This document shows, piece by piece, positions 55,746 through 64,000 of a stretch of DNA of 64,000 nucleotides. The stretch spans positions 1 through 64,000 of the forward strand of contig RWJK01000906.1 in NCBI GenBank assembly GCA_004335835.1, in the 5' to 3' direction. A program made the translations under genes and the position numbers. How positions within the stretch are numbered: position 1 is the first letter of the stretch; the number at the start of each line of letters is the position of its first letter. The notes under the pieces were generated by a model. It was given only the letters and a program-made list of their open reading frames with translations, searched no databases and was not told where the DNA came from. The DNA is from Scenedesmus sp. ARA3 (lineage: Eukaryota; Chlorophyta; Chlorophyceae; Sphaeropleales; Scenedesmaceae).

Positions 55746-58135
55746 ATGATGGGGCAACTTAACCCACCACTGCTGCACACATTACTAGCGGCATGCTGCT
55801 GTTCACTCGCTACAGGATGGCTCATAGGTGACCAATCTGTTATATGCTACCAGGGAGACCGTCAGCAGCAGCGAGCAGCAGCAGCAACAGCTGCAACAAC
55901 AGCAAGCAGCAGCAGCAGCAGCAGAAGCAGCAGAAGCAGCAGAAGCAGCAGAAGCAGCAGAACCAGCACCAGCACCAGCACCATAAAGTGACCTGCGCGT
56001 TGTTGAACACATGTGCCATTATGTGCATGCCATTGAGTGTTGCCATGATTTACACCTCCACAAAGAACTGATGCTCCCATGTGGCTGTGATGGAGTCAAG
56101 CCCGTGCATGTGCTGCACACTCAAGATTCTGCATGTACTGCATATCAGCGAGTGTTTAGGGCACCATGGCAACTGTCAGCTCTCATTTGATGCCTCCACT
56201 GCTTGCTGTGCAGGCATATGGGGTGGCATCACCGCCATGCCATCTTTTACAGCACAGATCTTCCCCACACACCACACTCGCAGCAGCAGCAACAGCCAAG
56301 CTGCCACACACGCTTCATACTACTGCATGTACAACGATCAGATCCTCTCCCTCAGCGGCAGCATCATCTACCTCTCAGCGCTGCCAGCTTTGGCACTTGC
56401 AGCCCGCACCACCCACAAGTATGGCCGCAAGCCGACTATGTGGGGCATCGCAGTGCTGCTGGTGGCTGGGGCGGCTCTCGGCGCAGCAGCACAGAACTTG
56501 GCGGCTGTGTTTGCTTCTAGGGCCTTGATGGGCATGGCAATGGGCTGCAGGTGAGGTGCTGCGCATGCTGCTGTAGCAAGCAGCAACAGCAGCAGCAGCA
56601 GCGGCGGCGGCAGCGGCGGGCACGTGAACAGCATGCAGAAAGCAGCATGTGCACACTGGCATAGGTAACAACGGCTGCAAGAAAGTCCCTGCTCCTCCTG
56701 TGCATGCCTTGTATGTTGCCAAATGTAAGCTTGTTGGCTCAGTTTCCACTCCAAACTGAAGCTCGTACACCTGCATGTGCAGAACAGCCGCAGCTGCAGT
56801 GCCTTCACTGCCTCCATAATTCAATATGTGAGCCCCCCCCCTCCACCTCTCCGCTCACCTTTGTCCTAACGCCACACCCCCCACCTCACACCGGACCTCT
56901 GCTCCTGCAGCTTCCAGGCCCCAACCATGCTGCTCTGCGAAGTGCTGCCGCGCCACCGCCGCGGCCTCGGCATGTATTTCTACAACATCGCACTCTCATT
57001 AGGCTTCCTGCTATCAGGCCTGGCCAACATGCTGCTGCAGCAGCCTGCCTGGGGCTGGCGGGCCAGTGTGGCGCTGCTGGCAGCACCCGGGCTGCTGCTG
57101 GCTGGCCTGCTGCCGAGCATCTCGGAGAGCCCGCAGGTGCTGCTGCAGCACGGCAAGGACGCAGCTGCAGCGCAGGTGCGGGTCTTGCTGCTGGTGGCAG
57201 TGCGAGGGAAAGAGGGAAGCTTGTACTGGATGTTGCAAACGAGCCGCGCGCAATGTGGAGATGTGGACTTGCAGGCAGTCCATCTGCAGTGCTCAGGATG
57301 AAAACAGAACTCTGCACTTGTCGCAGGCATTGTGTGAACCAGCTTCCTCAATTCTCCAAGTGTTGGGATGCTTCGGCGGTATGCTGGCAGCAGCACAGGA
57401 AGCACTCGTGCCTCCTCTGCACTCACCTGTATCAACAATCTGCTTTGCCTGCAGCTGCTGGAGCGCATCCGGCCCAAGGGTAGCGACACATCAGCTGAGC
57501 TAGCACAAATGCGCGCCGCAGCCGCACGCGCCGCAGCCGCTGGCAGGACAGCGCAGCGCCTCACTTCTTTGGTGAAGCACCACCAGCCGGAGCTTGTGGC
57601 CTCACTGCTGTGGCCGCTGGTGCTGATGCTGACTGGGCTGAATGTGCTGAGCACATGGACGCCTAATTTGTTGATGGCGCTGGGCGCTGCGCCGGCGTTT
57701 GCGCTGCGCAGCAACACCGTGATGATGGCTGTGGGGCTGGCTGCTGCGCTGCTGGGTAAGCGTCTGTGTGTGAGTGTTGGGGGAGTGCTAAGTATTGCAG
57801 TAGCTGTTCGTGCAGTGCAAGCTTTGTCTGCAGCAACACTGTGATGATGGCTGTTCGGCTGGCTGCTGCGCTGCTAGGTGAGGTTTTGTGTTTTGGAGTA
57901 TGGTGGTGGTTCACAGATATGGCAGACATTGCACTCTGGAGTTGGGGATGCCTTGCTGCTGCAAGGTTTGTGCAGTGACTCAACAGCTCCCGGACGAGGT
58001 GCTTGCATGTTTAACGTTGCATACACATCTGTAAAACTGTCTTTTCCCAGCAAGAAAGCAAGCAAGAAAGCAAGCAAGCAACGCCACGTGTACTCTGGTA
58101 GAGATGCCGACGCTGCCTGCCTCTCACACCACTGC

Positions 58136-58175
<40 letters not shown>

Positions 58176-59376
58176 AGGCACCTTTGTTGTGGAGCGCGTT
58201 GGGCGCCGCACGCTGCTGGCTGTTGGTGGCAGCGTGATTGCAGCCAGCATGGCTCTGCTGGCAGTGCTGCTGGCTGCTGTGCCTATGGGCCCGGCGCTGC
58301 TGCCAGTTGCGCTGGTGCTGCTGTGCGTAAATAGAGTGGCGCTCACGTGCACCCTGCAGCCGCTGGCAGCGACAGGTGCGTGCTGCTGCTTGCTGCACTC
58401 CCTGCCGTCTCAAATCGCCTGCCAAACACGGCGCATCTTCTGCACGCCTGAAGGTGTTTGTCGTAGCATGGACGCTGCCAAGGCGCCACAAACTGAATGT
58501 CTCATGGGTTGGTTGACTGCACCGAGCAGCGGCCAATGCTGCTATGCATCGCTACCAGACATCGCGTCTTGCCGCCAGCGTTGCCGCCAGCACAACATGC
58601 GCCTTACTCCTCTCTTAGTGCTGCGCATGCCTGCTATACTTGCGCTGCCTGCCTGCCTGCCGTCCTGCCTGCAGTGCCTGCGGAGGTGCAGCCGCTGCAG
58701 GTGCGCGCAGACACCTCCAGCCTCACCACAGGCATGCGCAACGGCAGCAGCTTCTTCGTGACGCAGTTTGCGCTGCCGCTGCTGGTGAGGCCTGGCCGGG
58801 CTGGACTGGAAGTCCTGTCTGTTGTTGCGTAATATCCTGGAGCATGTCGTTTAACTAGGCGTGGAGCACTCGCAACGGTGTGCTTGTGTCTTCTTATGTT
58901 GTGCGGGCAACATCAACAAACTGGCCACACTTGGCAGCACAGCAGGAAGATGGCTGGTGGAATGGTGTGTCTCCCTGCTCTTCATTTGTGTATCTGGCGG
59001 CACTGACTGGGCGTTGCTGCCTTGCCTGCTTGTTGCCTGCTTGTTGCCTGCTTGCCTGCTGCAGTGCGCTGCAGAGTGGGGCCTCTTCCTCATCTTTGCC
59101 GGCTGCACAGCAGTGGGCACGCTGGCACTGTTTGTGCTGATACCCGAGACACGGGGCCTTCCAATAGAAGAGGTCCACCTGGCTTGGGCCAGCCACTGGC
59201 TTTGGGGCCGCAGCCGGTGTGTGCAGCAGCGCTCAGCCGGCAGCTTTGCTGCGCATGCTGCTCCTGCCGGCAGCGACAGCAGTGTGAAGCAGCTGGCGCA
59301 GCACGGCAGCCAGAGCTGCCAAGTGACGGTGGAGATGGGGAGTGTGATGTATCAGGGCAGTGAGGGCAAGGCGTGA
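55746..59376 (+). CDS. Sugar porter of the major facilitator superfamily (plant STP/hexose-proton symporter type)
   Basis: Seven exons, 55746-55827, 56214-56550, 56911-57175, 57455-57755, 58178-58375, 58675-58784 and 59065-59376 (TGA), join in phase to about 534 aa. Exons 1 and 2 together encode the first TM, with ATGWLIGIWGGITAMPSF (the GYDxGxxGG counterpart; the usual Asp is replaced). YYCMYNDQILSLSGSIIYLS, GRKPTMWGI and ALMGMAMGC follow. Then SFQAPTMLLCEVLPRHRRG, SISESPQVLL (PESPR counterpart), VVERVGRRTLLAVGG and VLIPETRGLPIEEV (the C-terminal PETRG motif). The product should move hexoses or related solutes with H+ across the plasma membrane or a plastid membrane; the missing Asp in TM1 and the altered PESPR box make the substrate and coupling uncertain. 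Transcribed away from the lactone oxidase gene. Confidence 0.88.
55861..55985 (+). repeat. CAG / CAGCAGAAG minisatellite in sugar porter intron 1
   Basis: cagcag-rich sequence is followed by about four agcagcaga units and then four (ccagca) units. It is open in several frames but lies between the donor at 55828 and the acceptor at 56213. Confidence 0.9.
57711..57878 (+). repeat. Tandem copy of the sugar porter exon 4 donor end
   Basis: gcaacaccgtgatgatggct at 57711 onward (exon 4 end, donor at 57756) recurs at 57833 (122 bp away). The copy has its own acceptor-like CAG (57831-57833) and a GTGAGG donor at 57878. Included as a 44-nt cassette it would shift the frame. Confidence 0.88.
58136..58177 (+). 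repeat. (CTG)n tract ending in the exon 5 acceptor
   Basis: Fourteen CTG triplets lead directly into CAG at 58175-58177. It is the clearest example in the window of a triplet run serving as the polypyrimidine tract. Confidence 0.95.
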
Positions 59377-61782
59377 TGGCTGGAGACAGCTGTGCACTAG
59401 AGGCGCCTAGGCAATCAGGCGCTATCATCCAACCAGGGCTGCTTGAGGCAATGCAGGTGGGTGATGACCCAGTGCTGTGCCCTGTGTGATGTTCTGCTGA
59501 AACATGACCTTTCACAATTGCCCCTGCTGTTTTATTGTTGGTACTTGTGTGGTGACCTACTTGCAGTGCAGTGTTAGTGCCGCCATCGCTGTAGTTGCTG
59601 CAAGCGCCATGCAGGCTTGCTGGTGCAAGTGTTATCTCTGCCAACATACGCTGAGTACATGGCATGCGCTGCTGCTGTTGCTGTTTATGCCATGCAGACT
59701 GCGCCCAGCACGACCACTCACAGTCGCTTTTGGAGATGTACACAGAACAAGAGGAGGCACGCATGAGCAGCTGCTGAGCATGCTGTGCCAGACACGCAGC
59801 CGTAGCATTGCTGCTGTGCGGTGCATGCTACATGCATCAGGGCTTTCCGCGGTGCAGCAACGTCAAACAACTGCATGCAACTTGCGCAAGGTGTTGCTGG
59901 AGATGTAGCGCTGCATTTTGTGGGCACCATGAGGTTGTGCAGGCGTAGCAATGTGGCACTTGACTGCTTGCAGTTTGAGACAACCATATGTTACAATGTT
60001 GAGGCGTCATTTGTCGGCATACATGCCGTGACACAAATTCGTACACAGATCTGAGCAGGGCTACATCCCTTTATGCACCATGCAGTAACACGCGGTAAAT
60101 GCACCAGATCCATGCCACACATCACGCAACAGCAAAACAGCTACCACAGTAGGGCTACGCACTGTGTCCCACGTGTGGCAAAAGCCAACTGTTTTATCAC
60201 CATCACCATCACCGTCACCAGCCAAATCGCCATCACCATCACCAGCGAAATCACCATTAGCAGCTGCCCCAGGTATCAGGCGACAAAAGTGAGGGACGCT
60301 GCAAACTGCCCACTATTTTTGAGATACACCCCTGGAGGCAACGCTGCTGTGTGGCGGCCAGGCAGCCACCAATACCCTGCAGCCCTGTTGCAGCTCCTTT
60401 GTTGTCATGCGAGATTCTCTGAGCTGATCATTTAGCGCACTGCTAGACTGGCTGCTGCATCAGGAACTGCCAATGTTAGCCTGCTAACTTCAGCGCTGCA
60501 GCACAGCTGGGGCCACTCCCCTGCTGGGCTGCAGGCGCCTGCTGCATGCTGGCCGCGATGCTTATGCCGGTACGACGTGATGGCTACATGAAACAGGAAG
60601 TAGCAGTGCGCGCTCCATGCTTGTGCTAGCTCTTGCCCATATGTTATCCTGGCCATGTGAGGGGGAGCGGGTGGAGGGCCCATGTCAAACCACTGGCTCC
60701 ACCAAGTCCACCTCTTTAGCTGCTGCTCATACTGCTTGCAAGGGTTGAAGCCGGGCAAGCAACCCATTTCTTAAAGGATACTGACAGGGCAAGCGTGCTT
60801 TAAGCACTTAGTTCGTCTGCTGCTGCTGTCGGGCTGCTCCTGGGGGAGGCAGGGACTGCAAGTGTCACAGGCCAGCAGCAGCAGGCAAGGCACCTGCGGG
60901 ATACGGAGCATAGCAAGGCGCAACAATAAGCCGAATGTTTCTGTTCAATGCTATGCTGCAAAGATGAGCTGCGAGAGTGCTGTGCGATTGCCCACCTGTC
61001 TTCAAGGCAATTGGCGGGAGTTCTTGCGGACGCTTCCACAGCCCGTATACAGCTGCTTTATACTTGAAAAAGGGCGGCACAAAACTTCAGAAAAGAGAGA
61101 GTGCCCTATAGGGTGGCACCTGAGCTGGTGTTGAGACTACTCCGACTAGTAGTTCGATGCTTCGCTGTTGCTTCTACCTAACACCAGTGCAAGAAGACTG
61201 CTAGCTAAGATTGAAGAAGTGGATGTGAGTGTCACAGGAGCACGAGCTTTGTACCAGCGAGAGCAAGGCGGATAGCCGCACCGGCCCGGCAGCTCCGACC
61301 GGAAATGACCTCATCACCTTCGCTGCAACCGGCTCTTGACGAGCAGCTGCACGACTATGCGCGCGTTTGCCAATCTGACCACAGAATACATCAAATTATG
61401 TTGCCATTCATCTAGTTTCATCCAGTGCGCCGGCAGTGTCTAGTGCGCTGCTCATTAAGCACAGCACTGTGCGCTTCCGCCCCAGGCACTTGATCCACGC
61501 GGGTTGAACCTTTAGCTTCGGTTATGCTCACATGAACCACAATACGCATCCATCAAGCTGTCAGTTATCACGTCACATATGCATGTTGCCCGTAAAGCAT
61601 CAGTACTAACGTGTGCCAGACGCCATTGTCGCAAATCACTGCTGCTTTCTACGCGCAGCTGGCATCACAAGATGTGAATCAGCTGCAATGCAACGTCTGC
61701 TACGCAAAGGCTCCAGCTGCTGCAGCCGCTCCTTGCTTGCTGTGCCGCCGCAATCCGCAACACATTCAATTCATCACACCTC
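59377..61782. other. Convergent region between the sugar porter (+) and POLD1 (-)
   Basis: About 2.4 kb. It contains a (CAC/CAT)n block at 60195-60260 and several orphan ORFs. A minus-strand 112-codon ORF (60767-60432) with WTWWSQWFDMGPPPAPPHMA has non-random-looking composition, but no known domain, partner exon or conserved motif was seen. It is left uncalled. Confidence 0.45.
60195..60260. repeat. Hexamer-like (CACCAT)n microsatellite
   Basis: Repeats of atcacc/gccatc/gtcacc occur in two runs separated by agccaaatc and agcgaaatc. Confidence 0.85.
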
Positions 61783-63887
61783 TCACCAGTCCAGCCTATC
61801 AAGACGCAGCAGCTTGTGCTCTGCTGTTGCCACCTGACGCTCCCCAGACAGCCGAGCATACACCACAGGGCACTCCCCATTCTCACACACAATGCTGCCT
61901 AGCTGGTCACCAGAGTGACAGCTCCTGCACGCTGACTGTGCATTGCAAACCTTGGACGCTGCTTCTGAAGCCTCCTGGGTCACTGCGATCAGCACAGCCT
62001 TCCTCGTGTCATCTTCTGCGATGCAACGATCGCACAGGCCAGGATCTACCTGGTCCTGCTGCTGCTGATGCTGGTTGCTGGAGGCTGCTGCTGCTGCAGA
62101 GGGCTTTGTGTGGATGACAGCCTTGCAGCTGAGGCAGCGCGCAGACTGCTGGAAGAATGCACGCATGCCAAAGCCAGCACCTCCCTTCTTCCTGCCTGGC
62201 GACAGCGCAGCACCTGCAGCTGCTGCAGCCTTGCCCCTACCCCTGCTGCTGCTGCTGCCACCCCTGCCGCCACCCCTGCCCCTCCTGCCCCTGCCTCCTC
62301 TGCCCGCAGAGCCTGTAGCAGCCGGTTCAGCTTGAGCGCCGCCTAACTCCTGCTGCTGGGTTGGCGGCGCGCCCAGGTCTCCTGCTGTTGTGGTGCTGGC
62401 CCTGAACTTTGTGTGGTCGCCGTGCAGCAGCTGCCGCATCTGCTCAGGGTTGAGGCAGGTGCTGAAGATCTCCTTCAGGGGGATCTGCAGGACACGGTGT
62501 TGAATACCGCATCAGGATACACAACAGTATCAACTGACACCGCATTACAAAGAAGGCCGCACTAGGTTCACAGCACTGCATTCTACATATGTGTAGCAGA
62601 TGCTGCTGCTGCATTTGGTGCTGCAGCCCTGTGCTTTTCAGCAAAATGTTTTCTATGCAGCTCCGCACAGCACTGCGCAGCGCATCAAGCTGCTGCACAG
62701 CACTTTGCACACACAGTTACACACCTGCAGCTTGTTGGTGAAGTACAGCTTGAAGTTGAGCTTTTGCATAACTGATCCACCCAAAACGCACACACCACAC
62801 CACCAGCTGCTACACATACAAACATACCTGCAGCTTGTTGGTGAAGTAGAGCTCATAGTTGGGGCTCACACCCAGCTGTGCTGCTGTCAGGGGATCTTCT
62901 GCAGCCTCATCCTGCGTACGCGCACCTGCAGGGAGGCGGCAGCAGCTACACATGTGGGTGTGACGTTCTGTGGCCCTGGGAGTAGTTCAAGATGGCTCGA
63001 CAGTGACAAAGGAGTATTGCAGCAGTGCAACATGCGGCAGCAGGCTCCCATGCTACACCACGCTTGTTGGAGATCCGCAAGGTGCCCCATGCAGCGGTGT
63101 ATCAGTAGCATTTCAAACACTGCTGCTGCCTCATGTTAACAGCCACAGCTCTCCTGTATGGTGCTTGCTGTCACCATCCACCACTGCATTCATGCTACAG
63201 CCAGCCGGCTTAAAATTAAATTGTTACGTAACAAATACGGTCTACCTGTCAGCAGCACGTAGGGCAGCCGCTCCCCCAGCAGCCACTTCTTGTCAGGGTC
63301 ACGCTGACTCAGCCGCACAGCCAGCGAGGCGTGCGGGCCCTTCACATCCTCGTCACCGCCACCAGCAGCAGCAGCAGCAGCGCCGCCGCCGCTGCCGGCT
63401 GCGTTGCCACTGCCGGCAGCGTCTGCAACAAGCAGCACAGGTGGGAGCAAAGTGTGGGTGGGGCTTGGGCAGGGCAGTTGGCAAATATGCACGGCTACGC
63501 AGGTCAACACCGTTGGCACCAACACAACGTCTGCTAACAGACAAAACGATAAGGGCGGACGTTATGCTTAACGCACAGATCCTTAGATATCGTCAGCCAC
63601 TGTGGCTTGCGGGGGCGCAAGCTTCCGACCACAAGTGCTGCAGCGTCCTGCACGCGCTCATCCAAGCCACTGCCGGGCACACTTCATATGCTCAGCTGCT
63701 GCTGCTGCTGCTCACCTGCTGCTGCCGCCGCCTTCTCCAGCTGCTGCCCCGTGACCCTCCACAGCCCGCCAGTCATGACACACTCCCACAGCTCAACGCG
63801 GCCCGACAGCAGCCGCGCGATCTGGCCCTCTACAAACCTCACGGCGCCAGGCACGTCACGCTGCATCAGGATGTGCTGAAGCGCACC
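61783..63887 (-). CDS. POLD1: DNA polymerase delta catalytic subunit, C-terminal part (5' end beyond window)
   Basis: Four minus-strand exons are seen: 63887-63716, 63422-63246, 62925-62828 and 62484-61783 (TGA), in phase; upstream exons lie past 64000. Diagnostic features are LMQRDVPGAVRFVEGQIARL (thumb/palm end), then WLLGERLPYVLLTG and EDPLTAAQLGVSPNYELYF before IPLKEIFSTCL and LLHGDHTKF. The metal-binding tail follows: CysA C-L-S-C ... C-D-R-C, and CysB CRSCHSGDQLGSIVCENGEC followed by PVVY, the 4Fe-4S site for POLD2/3 binding in other eukaryotes. The enzyme is the lagging-strand replicative polymerase, nuclear. Between LLHGDHTKF and CysA sits an extra Arg/Gly-rich segment of about 65 residues including SAGRGGRGRRGRGGGRGG. 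An Ala/Gly-rich insert also lies in the exon starting at 63422. One exon end is duplicated (62725-62770). Confidence 0.93.
62725..62770 (-). repeat. Tandem copy of the POLD1 exon ending YELYFTNKLQ
   Basis: On the minus strand, a copy encoding FKLYFTNKLQ with a GTGTGT donor lies 103 bp downstream of the real exon end (62828, donor GTATGT), within the next intron. Its upstream part diverges into aaagctcaac. Confidence 0.88.
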
Positions 63888-64000
63888 CTGCAGCCAGTTG
63901 CAGTGCCATCGCATACATTCAAGTTGGAGCACACCAATCGTGGGCCATGCTGTGTCAAGACAGGCTGCTAGCAGCTGGCGCCATGTGTGCTGACAAATGC

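Noticed and set aside
60432..60767. 112-codon minus-strand ORF with a Trp-rich start
   Set aside because: No domain, signal peptide or splice-linked neighbour could be recognised; not enough to call a gene.
61139..61300. Possible tRNA with a TTCGA loop (tagttcgatgc)
   Set aside because: No acceptor stem or anticodon arm could be paired around it.

Overview
This window is eukaryotic nuclear DNA, most likely from a chlorophycean green alga near the Scenedesmaceae (inference). The genes are split by many short GT-AG introns. The introns carry CTG-rich tracts that run into the CAG acceptor. Exons are GC-rich and proteins have long Ala/Gln tracts. TGTAA, the usual chlorophyte poly(A) signal, lies downstream of several genes. 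Protein families are green-lineage types (SKIP31-like F-box protein, FAS1, plastid-style presequences). No rRNA, tRNA, CRISPR array or intact transposon was recognised. Exon coordinates were worked out by hand from splice-site sequence and codon phase. Every listed junction keeps the reading frame, but none has been checked against transcripts.

Layout, left to right. (1) + strand, 5'-truncated MDR quinone oxidoreductase, to 3415. (2) - strand, unusual protein kinase, 9299 to 5189. (3) - strand, DMT/nucleotide-sugar-type transporter, 11774 to about 9758. (4) Divergent from it, + strand RimI-like GNAT acetyltransferase, 12028-13433. (5) + beta-ureidopropionase, 13698-16669. (6) + PMP3/RCI2-type proteolipid, 18435-19277. 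(7) + plastid-directed helical-repeat protein, 20344-22118. (8) + MND1, 22529-24660. (9) + SKIP31-like F-box protein, 25720-28873. (10) + secreted cysteine-rich multidomain protein, 29772-34974. (11) + chromatin assembly factor 1 large subunit (FAS1), 38070-50708, with an unexpected ARM-like C-terminal extension. (12) - FAD-linked sugar-lactone oxidase, 55237 to 52726. (13) Divergent from it, + sugar-porter MFS transporter, 55746-59376. (14) - DNA polymerase delta catalytic subunit C-terminus, from the right edge to 61783.

The genes look like independent monocistronic units. Three concern DNA and chromatin (MND1, FAS1, POLD1), but nothing shows that they are co-regulated.

The most striking feature is structural. 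In at least nine genes, a piece of an exon, usually with its splice site or stop codon, is repeated in tandem about 95-160 bp away in the neighbouring intron or 3' flank. The copies are at different stages of decay. The extreme case is a four-copy array of a 3' exon end plus donor site in the FAS1 gene (49327-49748). This pattern fits intron birth, or exon-boundary shifting, by local tandem duplication. Along with the strand-oriented CTG tracts at acceptors, it is the best candidate here for an undescribed genome process.
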